NCBI GenBank assembly: GCA_013812565.1
Contig: JACCTF010000310.1
Coordinates: 1-9,594, forward strand
Reading direction: 5' to 3'
DNA: 9,594 bases
From: Pyrinomonadaceae bacterium
GTDB lineage: Bacteria; Acidobacteriota; Blastocatellia; Pyrinomonadales; Pyrinomonadaceae
How positions within the stretch are numbered: the stretch's first letter is position 1; every line of letters starts with the position of its first letter. The notes under the pieces were generated by a model, which did not search any database, had not been told where the DNA came from, and saw nothing but the letters and a program-made list of their open reading frames with translations. The position numbers and the translations under genes were made by a program. Positions 1 to 5,854 of this stretch are shown here, piece after piece.

Positions 1-567
1 AAATTGAAGTATCTGGCGGAGCATGCCGATTTTCAAGTCAACATCGACTCGGTAATCGGCGGGGGGATACGCAATCCGGAAGAGGCAGTGGTGATCGGAC
101 GACGCGCAGTTGAACTTGGCTTCTCAACCACCGTCGGCGTTATCCACGACGGTGAAGGAATCTTAAAGCCGCTCGCCGAGAGAGAGAAGCGCGTCTTTCA
201 GGAGATGAAGCAACTCAGCAAGAAGGAGTATGCCCGCCTCGACTGGTTCCAAGACAACCTGGCCGAGGCCAAGCCCAACAATTGGCGCTGCCGCGCCGGA
301 GCGCGTTACCTATACATCTGTGAGGAAGGGTTAGTTCATTACTGCTCGCAGCAACGCGGCTACCCGGGTATCCGGCTTGAAGACTACACGCTCGTCGACT
401 TTGAACGAGAATACAACACGGAAAAATACTGCGCTCCGTTCTGCACCGTCGCCTGCGTGCAGAAGGTCGCGCTACTAGATAATTGGCGCAACCCTCAAAA
501 GACTTCAAGCGACACTTCAACTGAAGAAAAGAAACCGGTTGGACAAGTGTTAGGGATTGATCACTAA
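1..567 (+). CDS. Radical SAM protein, C-terminal part (5' end outside window)
   Basis: The reading frame is open from the first base to TAA at 565-567, giving 188 residues. The first in-frame TTG at base 4 is not a convincing start, so the gene almost certainly begins upstream. The early part (about residues 11-50, with NIDSVIGGG and [10 protein letters not shown]) looks like the last strands of a radical SAM barrel. The rest carries six cysteines: C97, C107, C115, then C144, C148 and C152 as a C-x3-C-x3-C cluster. The stretch around [12 protein letters not shown] resembles SPASM/twitch-type auxiliary [4Fe-4S] domains. The CxxxCxxC loop that binds the catalytic cluster would lie outside the window and is not seen. 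Substrate is unknown. The tail after residue 165 is polar and probably disordered. A terminator-like hairpin follows about 50 bases downstream. Family assignment is fairly sure; function is not. Confidence 0.75.
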   Translation, partial: KLKYLAEHADFQVNIDSVIGGGIRNPEEAVVIGRRAVELGFSTTVGVIHDGEGILKPLAEREKRVFQEMKQLSKKEYARLDWFQDNLAEAKPNNWRCRAGARYLYICEEGLVHYCSQQRGYPGIRLEDYTLVDFEREYNTEKYCAPFCTVACVQKVALLDNWRNPQKTSSDTSTEEKKPVGQVLGIDH

Positions 568-616
568 GGTGGACAGAAGGGGCGCTTGGTGCGCGACCCT
601 AAAATAGATGCACGTG

Positions 617-650
617 AAGGCCGACTCTGTGGAGTTGGCCTTTCGACTTT
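617..650 (+). terminator. Probable terminator of the radical SAM gene
   Basis: AAGGCCGACTC (617-627) pairs with GAGTTGGCCTT (632-642) across a four-base loop. This is an 11-bp stem with one G-T wobble. It is followed by a T-rich stretch (TTTCGACTTTT). It sits 50 bases after the stop codon of the plus-strand radical SAM gene and has the form of an intrinsic terminator, though the T-run is interrupted. Confidence 0.65.
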
Positions 651-760
651 TGTGCGAAGCAGCAACTCAGTCGAGCGTGCCCTTGACTATCAAATCAAAC
701 CGCTTGAGGTTGGAACACGGTGCACCTGCGAGGTTGAATGCTGATAGGTGCAGAGCCTTA

Positions 761-835
761 CCACAGACTCACAGAGGAGCCGAAGATCACACAGAGAAAA
801 CTTCGTCCAGCGCTGTGTTCTCGGCGTCTCTGTGG
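761..835. repeat. Long imperfect palindrome of ACACAG/CTGTGT type
   Basis: Three arms pair in nested order. CCACAGA (761-767) pairs with TCTGTGG (829-835). GCCGA (779-783) pairs with TCGGC (821-825). ACACAG (789-794) pairs with CTGTGT (813-818). The repeated CACAGAG words and the hairpin form resemble dispersed intergenic palindromes common in some soil bacteria, but other copies cannot be checked from one window. It lies 44 bases past the pyk stop on the minus strand and could also help end pyk transcription. Confidence 0.6.
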
Positions 836-878
836 CACATTGCTTTCTCATCCTGTGCTGATGTCTGCGTGTTGTGGT

Positions 879-2300
879 TTAGGTTGGTTCGCCGATTGTG
901 TGTAGTTTCATTGAGCGCGATAGCCCTAAGCCCGACAGCCGACCCGCCATCAGTACCACCAGTTCACCCTGCTGCACGATGCCTGCTTCAAGCAGCGTTC
1001 TTTCAGCGATGTGAACAAGGTCATCCGTCATTTCGCACGGCATGTGAAGCAGCGTCTCGACGCCCCAGATCAAAGCGAGTTCATCCTGCACCTCTTTCGA
1101 AATCGTCAGCGCGACAATGCGCTGGGCAGGACGCAAAGCCGCGAGACGGCGGGCCATCAATCCAGATTCAGTGAAGACAGCGATAGTCTTCGCGCCCATC
1201 TCTTCAGCAGCGGAGGTGGCCGCTTCGCAGATTGCGCGACTGAATCTGCCGGTTTGCTTGCCAAACAATCTTCCATGCGTGATGTGCTTGCGACCCGTCT
1301 CTGCGGATTCGATAATGCGCGCCATCGTGGCTACCGCCGCAACCGGATACTGCCCGACGGCTGTCTCGTTTGATAGCATCAACGCATCTGAGCCGTCCCA
1401 CACGGCGTTTGCCACGTCCGACGCTTCGGCGCGTGTAGGGCGCGGATTGTTAATCATCGACTGCAACATCTGCGTCGCCGTGATTACGAATTTACCTGCC
1501 AGATTGGCTTGTTCAATGATGCGTTTTTGGTAAACAGGCACAAGCTCAACGCTTGTCTCAACGCCTAAATCGCCGCGCGCAACCATCAACCCATCAGTGG
1601 CGGCGATGATCTCATCAAGATGATCCATCGCTTCGGCCTTTTCAATCTTGGCAATCAGCGGCGCGTGCCCACCGGCAGCCTGAATCAGCGACTTCGCCTC
1701 CGTACAGTCTTCAGCGCGCCGCACAAAGGAGAGCGCAATGTAGTCTGCCTTTTGCCGCACCGCCCACTGAAGGTCGCGGCGGTCTTTGTCTGTCAGCGAT
1801 GGGATCGGTAGTTGAACGCCCGGCAAGTTTATTCCTTTGCGCTCGCCAAGCGTGCCGCCATTGATAACGCGACATACAACGTCTGTGTCAGTCGTCGTTT
1901 CAACGATGAGTTCGATAGCTCCATCATCCAACAGAAGACGCACGCCTGGTCGAACATCGTGCGCCATGTTTGGATAGTTGGTTGAAACCTCCCGTGCATC
2001 GCCTGCGACGGACCGTGTCGTAATGGTAAAGAGCGAGTTCGCCTCAATCACCACTGGCTGACCGCCCTTGAGCACGCTGGTTCTGATCTTCGGGCCTGAC
2101 AGATCGACGAGCACAGCCAGCGGGCGCTTCATGCGCGCTGCCGCGGCACGTGCTCGCGCAACAGCTTCGGCATGATCTTCCTGCGCTCCGTGCGACATGT
2201 TGATGCGTGCAGTGTCGAGGCCTGCGGCGAGCAACGCTTCGAGGGCAATCGGCTCGCGTGATGCCGGACCGAGCGTGGCAACTATCTTGGCTCTTCTCAT
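879..2300 (-). CDS. pyk: Pyruvate kinase
   Basis: Catalyses phosphoenolpyruvate + ADP to pyruvate + ATP, the last step of glycolysis, in the cytoplasm. The 473-residue length is normal for bacterial enzymes. Visible motifs in order: N-terminal KIVATLGPAS (5-14); ARINMSHG (31-38) with the substrate/phosphate-binding Arg32, Asn34 and Ser36; VDLSGPKIRT (65-74); the B-domain (about 75-165); the signature LIAKIEKAEAM (215-225) with catalytic Lys218 and metal ligand Glu220; ARGDLG (241-246) with metal ligand Asp244; ITATQML (273-279); and RPTRAEASDVANAV (287-300). The C-terminal regulatory domain (about 345-473) ends in a recognisable GLGLSRSMKLHTIG segment. No extra PEP-utiliser domain follows. 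The ATG at 2300 begins right at the conserved N-terminus and no strong Shine-Dalgarno sequence precedes it. It appears to be a single-gene unit with its own promoter candidate upstream. Confidence 0.97.
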   Translation of the reverse strand: MRRAKIVATLGPASREPIALEALLAAGLDTARINMSHGAQEDHAEAVARARAAAARMKRPLAVLVDLSGPKIRTSVLKGGQPVVIEANSLFTITTRSVAGDAREVSTNYPNMAHDVRPGVRLLLDDGAIELIVETTTDTDVVCRVINGGTLGERKGINLPGVQLPIPSLTDKDRRDLQWAVRQKADYIALSFVRRAEDCTEAKSLIQAAGGHAPLIAKIEKAEAMDHLDEIIAATDGLMVARGDLGVETSVELVPVYQKRIIEQANLAGKFVITATQMLQSMINNPRPTRAEASDVANAVWDGSDALMLSNETAVGQYPVAAVATMARIIESAETGRKHITHGRLFGKQTGRFSRAICEAATSAAEEMGAKTIAVFTESGLMARRLAALRPAQRIVALTISKEVQDELALIWGVETLLHMPCEMTDDLVHIAERTLLEAGIVQQGELVVLMAGRLSGLGLSRSMKLHTIGEPT

Positions 2301-2403
2301 AAGTTTATTGTGCGGGTTTAAAGGTCAGAAATAAGATGTTGCTTCTCCGATGCAGTTCTTCGAAGGTGATAAAGTCTCGTTGCCGACAAGAATACCGCGA
2401 GGC

Positions 2404-2431
2404 ATTATGCGTTAAGTGCTAGAGCGATCAA
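2404..2431 (-). promoter_or_regulatory. Candidate sigma70 promoter for pyk
   Basis: Read on the minus strand, TTGATC (2431-2426) and CATAAT (2409-2404) are separated by 16 bases. They match the -35 and -10 consensus at four and five of six positions. Transcription would start near 2397, leaving a leader of about 97 bases before the pyk ATG. It lies in the 182-base gap after the upstream thioredoxin gene, so pyk can be expressed separately. This is a motif match only. Confidence 0.42.
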
Positions 2432-2482
2432 TCTCATCGAGGCAAGCGGCATGCATTCAACCTGTCAAATCGGTTATCTGGA

Positions 2483-3079
2483 TTACCGTTTGACACTGCC
2501 TGCTTTCGGAGCGGAGTTTAACTGCTCAACGATTGTTTGTTCAACCTCCGTTTTACCCCGCTCATCCCAATCGAGAAAACGCGCGACAACACGGCCGTCA
2601 GCGCCAAAGAGCACGGCTTGCGGCACGCCGAGCCGACCATCTTTGTTTGGCATCATATAAGCCGTGAAGAGTTCCTGGGGCGACCAAACAATATCGTTCT
2701 CGATCTTTGCGGCGCGCATATAGCCTTCAACAAGTTCGCGATCAACGTAAGGGTTATGCGGACACATGTTAAGAACAACAAGGCCACGGTCGCGGTGGCG
2801 CTTCGCTAGATCAGCAACAAACGGTGCATGCTCTTTGCAGTGCGGACAGGTCGCAGTGAAGAAATCGAGCAGCACAACCCGGCCACGCAGCGACGAAAGA
2901 CGCACCTCCGCGCCTCTGAGCGTCTCAAGCGTGTAATCAGGCACGCCCGTCTGTGCGCCCGAAGCATCGTCGGCGCGTGGCAATTCTTCAACCGGATTAG
3001 AAACTATTTGACTGGCTGCAATGATGGCAGAGCTCGCCAATAGAAGGAGAAGTGTGGCAACTGTTAAGAAACGCAACAT
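2483..3079 (-). CDS. Membrane-anchored thioredoxin-fold protein, TlpA/ResA-like, CPHC active site
   Basis: Predicted extracytoplasmic thiol-disulfide oxidoreductase of the AhpC/TSA-TlpA type, 198 residues. I chose ATG at 3079 because GAGGAGG lies 11 bases upstream and the protein then begins with a normal membrane anchor or signal (MLRFLTVATLLLLLASSAII). An in-frame GTG at 3136 would add 19 residues without signal character. The redox site is CPHC at residues 78-81 within FFTATCPHCKEHAP. The cis-proline motif VP is at 152-153, and a further cysteine sits at 106 (NMCPHNPY). CPHC is the dipeptide typical of oxidising DsbA rather than of most TlpA/ResA proteins, so redox direction is uncertain. 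It lies 60 bases downstream of another TlpA-like gene on the same strand, probably co-transcribed. The natural partner is unknown; cytochrome c maturation or general envelope thiol redox are possible roles. Confidence 0.85.
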   Translation of the reverse strand: MLRFLTVATLLLLLASSAIIAASQIVSNPVEELPRADDASGAQTGVPDYTLETLRGAEVRLSSLRGRVVLLDFFTATCPHCKEHAPFVADLAKRHRDRGLVVLNMCPHNPYVDRELVEGYMRAAKIENDIVWSPQELFTAYMMPNKDGRLGVPQAVLFGADGRVVARFLDWDERGKTEVEQTIVEQLNSAPKAGSVKR

Positions 3080-3139
3080 GTCTCGGTAAGCCTCCTCAGA
3101 ACTGCACGCAATTCGGCGGGCACCAGTTCCGGTCACTCA

Positions 3140-3769
3140 TCACTCTGCCTTAGCGGCAAGCGCTGTCTGGACGATACGATCAAGCTCGGCCGGCATGGCT
3201 GGATCGTAGCCGATAAAGCGTTTGGCGAGCGTACCGCTTCGGTTGAAAACATAAGTTTGCGGAATCGAGTTATTGTCGGACATGAACAATTCGGTCATCT
3301 CGTTATCAGGAGATCCGAGGTCGTACTGTATCCCAAACTCTTCAACGAACCGTGGCACCGCATAGCGATCTTCGGGGCCGCCGACGTTGAGACCGATGAT
3401 ATTCAACCCGCGCGCCGCGTAACGCTGTTGCATCTCGACCAAGTGCGGAACCTGCTCGCGGCATGGCAGACACCACGTTGCGTAGAAATCAAGCACCACG
3501 ACTTGACCCGTGTAGTCGGAGAGCGTAGCGCGGCGACCATCAAGCATCGTCCATCCGCGCGCGGCGACGCGAGCTTGATGCGGCGAGGTGACAGGAGGCA
3601 TTGGAAAGGTTGTCGGCGGCGGCGATGTCAAAACCGGTGTTTCGGTTGTCGAAGTAGTCGGTGAACGGCTTCCGCTACAGGCGACGCTAATGATTAGCAG
3701 AAAGGCGCAGAGAGTAGATGCAAGCAAGGAAGATCGTGCTGGAGAAGTTAGCGGTAAGATAATTCGCAT
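3140..3769 (-). CDS. TlpA/ResA-like thioredoxin-fold lipoprotein, CLPC active site
   Basis: Predicted extracytoplasmic disulfide reductase or thiol oxidoreductase, 209 residues. The N-terminus has a basic and hydrophobic signal region (about 10-30) ending in ISVAC, an acceptable lipobox with the modified Cys at 31. A Ser/Thr/Pro-rich linker (32-64) should hold the domain away from the membrane. The thioredoxin domain (about 68-205) contains VVLDFYATWCLPCREQVPHL with the redox pair C100/C103. The IP motif with cis-proline is at 169-170. The ATG at 3769 has only a weak AAAGA upstream. The gene lies 94 bases after yacG and 60 bases before the second thioredoxin gene, all on the minus strand. WCxPC is the usual TlpA/ResA form, so this member fits the reducing type better than its neighbour. 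Substrate not identifiable. Confidence 0.88.
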   Translation of the reverse strand: MRIILPLTSPARSSLLASTLCAFLLIISVACSGSRSPTTSTTETPVLTSPPPTTFPMPPVTSPHQARVAARGWTMLDGRRATLSDYTGQVVVLDFYATWCLPCREQVPHLVEMQQRYAARGLNIIGLNVGGPEDRYAVPRFVEEFGIQYDLGSPDNEMTELFMSDNNSIPQTYVFNRSGTLAKRFIGYDPAMPAELDRIVQTALAAKAE

Positions 3770-3863
3770 TCTTTAACAACTCTGAACTGATAGAACGTTG
3801 CTGTTTTACGCAAGGCACACACTGACAAGCATACGCCGTGCGGCGGCAATTCAAACGCGCTCG

Positions 3864-4079
3864 TTAGCCTTGAGCTTTTCCCGCTTGAGCAGCGGAACTT
3901 TGTTCAATTTCATCAAGCGACGGTTGTGCTTCCTCGGCGGGCACACCGTACTCTTCATCAACCCAGTTACCGAAATCAATCATCTTGCAGCGTTCCGAAC
4001 AGAACGGGCGTGCCGGAGTGTTCTGCCACTCAACCGGTTTGCCGCAGATCGGACACTTTGTACGCTTTGTCGTAGTCAT
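3864..4079 (-). CDS. yacG: YacG-family zinc-binding protein (DNA gyrase inhibitor type)
   Basis: Small 71-residue cytoplasmic protein with one zinc site: C9 and C12 in [12 protein letters not shown], and C27 and C31 in [16 protein letters not shown]. This order, spacing and the RCKxIDxGxW segment are diagnostic for YacG. In E. coli YacG binds GyrB and inhibits gyrase; whether this homologue does so is inferred from the family. The C-terminal third (about 46-71) is acidic and Gln/Ala-rich and likely flexible. In Proteobacteria yacG is usually next to coaE. Here it lies upstream of two thioredoxin-fold genes with a 94-base gap, possibly one transcription unit. The ATG at 4079 starts at the expected distance from the first zinc motif; no clear Shine-Dalgarno sequence is visible. 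Confidence 0.88.
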   Translation of the reverse strand: MTTTKRTKCPICGKPVEWQNTPARPFCSERCKMIDFGNWVDEEYGVPAEEAQPSLDEIEQSSAAQAGKAQG

Positions 4080-4134
4080 GATAATCGTTTACAGCAGAAC
4101 AAAACGCGAGAAGGGAATTCTACGTGTAGGAGTT

Positions 4135-4188
4135 CAAGCTGTTGCTACCCAAGTTGAAATGTTTCTGATGCTTGGCACCAACAGCTTG
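4135..4188. repeat. Nested inverted repeat in the yacG upstream region
   Basis: CAAGCTGTTG (4135-4144) is perfectly complementary to CAACAGCTTG (4179-4188). Between them CCAAG (4149-4153) pairs with CTTGG (4171-4175). The arrangement would form a two-tier stem-loop in RNA. There is no T-run on either side, so it does not look like an intrinsic terminator. It begins 56 bases upstream of the yacG start on the minus strand, where it could lie in the 5' leader or serve as an operator. Confidence 0.5.
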
Positions 4189-4329
4189 GATAATACCTAC
4201 GAGAGTACAAACCGTTCAAGGGCGCGCTCTGGCGCTGACTTGATAGAAGCGACTTGGCGTAGTGATTTAGCACCAAAGCATTCGTCTGTACAAGAGCACA
4301 AAAGTTACCGAAATCGTCGCGCGACAATC

Positions 4330-4359
4330 CGGCGTTGCACGGCTAAGAGCAGCGCCGTG
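4330..4359. repeat. GC-rich hairpin with two mutually exclusive pairings
   Basis: CGGCGTTGC (4330-4338) can pair with GCAGCGCCG (4349-4357), with one G-T wobble and a 10-base loop. The overlapping CACGGC (4338-4343) can instead pair with GCCGTG (4354-4359). The two folds cannot coexist. It lies just upstream of the promoter candidate for the plus-strand gene at 4463. Confidence 0.4.
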
Positions 4360-4377
4360 TTCGGCATACCAGCAGCG

Positions 4378-4407
4378 TTGACCAATTAAGTGGGAAGGTG
4401 CAATGAT
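4378..4407 (+). promoter_or_regulatory. Weak candidate promoter for the coiled-coil membrane protein gene
   Basis: TTGACC (4378-4383, five of six to -35) is followed after 18 bases by AATGAT (4402-4407, four of six to -10), preceded by TGC as in extended -10 elements. Transcription would start near 4414, about 49 bases before the ATG. The -10 match is poor, so this is tentative. Confidence 0.33.
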
Positions 4408-4462
4408 AACCGCCCGCTACGTTTGGTAGCTTTATGACTAAAACACAGAGATAAATCACGCA

Positions 4463-5434
4463 ATGGCTGAATACCGAGACAAACTAGAGGAATGGCGTGC
4501 TGCCGCCACACGCAAGGCGCGTGAGCTTGACGAGAAATACGGCATCAAGGATCGCGTTGAAGAAGGCGCGCGCGCCGCACAGGACGCGGCTCGACGCGGA
4601 ACTGAGACGGTAGCAAACAAAGCCGAACGCGCGCGCGAGGAAGCCGAACGTTTAAGCGAAGAATATGAATTGCCTGGACGCGCGCGTCAAGCTGCCGAAG
4701 AAGCGCAGCGTGCGGCGCGCGAAGCGAGCAGAGCTTTTCGCGCTGGTGGGCGTGTTGCCGGAGAAAAGGCCGGTGAGGTGTTTGATGAAGCGCGTAGTTA
4801 TTATGAGCGTGCCGCGCACTTCTACGAGACGAGTGCGCGGGTATCGCGCGCGACATCCGCCGCCACCTTCGGCTTGATTAACGCTTATGATTGGGCGCGT
4901 AAGAATCCACGGCAGGTGGCGCTTGTTTCGCTCTCAGTTGTAACGGGCGTGCGTTTAGGAACTGCCTTCCCCGGGCTTGATGCAACATTGCTCGGCGCGC
5001 ATCCGCACTGGCTCACGCATTCCGCGCTTCCTGTGTATGCCTTGCGTGTGGTCGGCGAAAAGTTTAACACTTACCTACAAGAACGAGAGCAGCTTATTGC
5101 ACAGGGCGAGTTGAGCGAAGCTGAACAGCAGCGCGTCGAGTTTGAAAGAAAGATTGTCAAATATGTCGGCGCACCGCTGCTTGGTGCGTTTAGTTGCGCG
5201 ACCGGCGCTGCCTTATGGGCGCAAATTCTGCAACCAGGACGCATCACCGGCGCACCTATCAGTTGGCTGCTCGGCGGTAACCCGATTCTTGACGGTGTGT
5301 GGTTGTTCGCCAACGGCGTCGTCTGCTTTCACCAAGGATACAAGTTCTTTATGATTGGTCTTGCTGACCAACAAGAGGTTCAGCGTGTTGTGCGTGAACT
5401 CAAAGGGCTGTTGCCCGCCGAAACGGGCTCGTAA
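4463..5434 (+). CDS. Uncharacterised protein: charged helical repeat region plus membrane domain
   Basis: I do not recognise a named family. The 323-residue protein has two parts. Residues 1-125 are rich in Ala, Glu and Arg with no proline except P71, and should form long amphipathic helices or a coiled coil, similar in composition to apolipoprotein or LEA-like helices. This region contains an internal repeat of about 42 residues: ELDEKYGIKDRVEEGARAAQ (21-40) aligns with RLSEEYELPGRARQAAEEAQ (63-82). The second part has hydrophobic segments at about 151-170, 232-256 and 277-298, separated by a charged segment (199-231), so it is probably an inner-membrane protein with a soluble helical N-terminus. 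There is no signal peptide at the extreme N-terminus. The ATG at 4463 has only a weak AGAG upstream. It stands alone between a divergent gene and a separately promoted small gene. A role in envelope or stress protection would be a guess. Confidence 0.8.
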   Translation: MAEYRDKLEEWRAAATRKARELDEKYGIKDRVEEGARAAQDAARRGTETVANKAERAREEAERLSEEYELPGRARQAAEEAQRAAREASRAFRAGGRVAGEKAGEVFDEARSYYERAAHFYETSARVSRATSAATFGLINAYDWARKNPRQVALVSLSVVTGVRLGTAFPGLDATLLGAHPHWLTHSALPVYALRVVGEKFNTYLQEREQLIAQGELSEAEQQRVEFERKIVKYVGAPLLGAFSCATGAALWAQILQPGRITGAPISWLLGGNPILDGVWLFANGVVCFHQGYKFFMIGLADQQEVQRVVRELKGLLPAETGS

Positions 5435-5484
5435 TTGTTTGGGGTACAGGGTCGCAGTTCTGGCACGATCCCATTTCGGCTTGT

Positions 5485-5511
5485 GAACTCCGCACCTCGA
5501 ACTTCGTACTC
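5485..5511. repeat. Short tandem repeat of GAACTTCGTACTC type
   Basis: GAACTCCGCACCTC (5485-5498) is followed directly by GAACTTCGTACTC (5499-5511), two near-copies differing at a few C/T positions and one base in length. It lies in the gap after the coiled-coil membrane protein gene and is followed by a run of A. Words of this kind often belong to dispersed intergenic repeats; whether copies exist elsewhere cannot be told from one window. Confidence 0.45.
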
Positions 5512-5522
5512 TAAAAAAGAAG

Positions 5523-5552
5523 TTGCCGCTCTCCCATAAACCGTTCTATAGT
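5523..5552 (+). promoter_or_regulatory. Sigma70-type promoter for the small membrane protein gene
   Basis: TTGCCG (5523-5528) and TATAGT (5547-5552) are separated by 18 bases. The -10 matches TATAAT at five of six positions and the -35 matches at four. A start near 5559 would give a leader of about 27 bases containing GGAGG at 5570-5574. The promoter, Shine-Dalgarno sequence and ATG are in the right order and spacing. Confidence 0.58.
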
Positions 5553-5585
5553 CTGAACAGCTTTTCACCGGAGGAACTAAGATTT

Positions 5586-5834
5586 ATGTACCGCTTTATG
5601 TTGCGTCTCGCTATCGCGTTTCTGACTTTCGTCATCGGCATCGCGTCTGCTATGTTTGCCGGTAACATCTACTCATCTATCAACGGCTTCAACACAAGCT
5701 ACGATTCTCGATCAAAAGTCGTGCAGCCCGCACGAGTCGACACTGAAGTGACTCCGCATCGCGGAAGATCATGCTTGAGCCACCAGGAGATGAAATCCGG
5801 GCCATACGCGCCCCCAGCACGCAGCGTGCGTTAG
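5586..5834 (+). CDS. Small single-span membrane or secreted protein, unknown function
   Basis: This 82-residue product is not one I recognise. The ATG at 5586 has GGAGG 11 bases upstream and a good promoter before that, so I prefer it to an in-frame ATG at 5523, which lies inside the promoter. The N-terminus has a few basic residues (MYRFMLR) and one strong hydrophobic segment at about 8-27 (LAIAFLTFVIGIASAMFAGN). This could be a transmembrane anchor or an uncleaved signal. The remaining 55 residues are polar and basic with one cysteine (C60) and little predicted structure. The gene is followed directly by a small stem-loop and then by a strong hairpin. It could be a genuine small envelope protein or the remaining N-terminus of a shortened larger one. 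Confidence 0.6.
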   Translation: MYRFMLRLAIAFLTFVIGIASAMFAGNIYSSINGFNTSYDSRSKVVQPARVDTEVTPHRGRSCLSHQEMKSGPYAPPARSVR

Positions 5835-5854
5835 GATATTTCATCCTAGAGACT

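Larger units (their letters stand above)
568..878. other. Non-coding gap between convergent genes
   Basis: This 311-base gap separates the convergent radical SAM gene and pyruvate kinase gene. It holds the hairpin at 617-642 and the imperfect palindrome at 761-835. A smaller 7-bp inverted repeat, TGCACCT (721-727) and AGGTGCA (746-752), lies between them. I see no convincing gene: the plus-strand open frame from 608 has no Shine-Dalgarno sequence, runs through both hairpins and ends inside pyk in antisense. Confidence 0.6.
4080..4462. other. Divergent 383-base non-coding region with inverted repeats
   Basis: The gap lies between yacG (minus) and the coiled-coil membrane protein gene (plus). 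It holds a 10-bp inverted repeat (4135-4188), a GC-rich hairpin with two competing pairings (4330-4359), and a weak plus-strand promoter candidate (4378-4407). Open frames crossing it lack ribosome binding sites and have arbitrary, Arg/Ser-rich translations. I recognise no tRNA, 4.5S RNA, tmRNA or riboswitch consensus. A small RNA or leader element remains possible. Confidence 0.5.

Noticed and set aside
608..1174. Plus-strand open frame of 188 codons
   Set aside because: It crosses the terminator hairpin and the palindrome, then runs antisense into pyk. It has no Shine-Dalgarno sequence and a Cys/Ser/Arg-rich translation without any family feature.
1011..1533. Two plus-strand open frames opposite pyk
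   Set aside because: They are antisense shadows of a strongly conserved pyruvate kinase gene; translations show no motif.
3080..3136. Upstream GTG start giving 19 more residues to the CPHC thioredoxin
   Set aside because: The added segment lacks signal character and would put GAGGAGG inside the coding region, whereas ATG 3079 has that Shine-Dalgarno sequence and starts a normal membrane anchor.
3257..3664. Plus-strand open frame opposite the lipoprotein thioredoxin
   Set aside because: Antisense shadow; the minus-strand frame has a lipobox, CLPC and cis-proline motifs.
3985..4389. Plus-strand open frame covering the start of yacG and the non-coding gap
   Set aside because: It overlaps the yacG zinc motifs in antisense, has no ribosome binding site, and the translation is Arg/Ser-rich without pattern.
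4080..4462. Possible tRNA, 4.5S RNA or riboswitch in the large gap
   Set aside because: I looked for cloverleaf arms, the 4.5S conserved loop and common riboswitch cores and saw none. Only simple inverted repeats remain.
5523..5585. Upstream ATG for the small membrane protein
   Set aside because: It overlaps the -35 and -10 elements; the ATG at 5586 has GGAGG at correct spacing.
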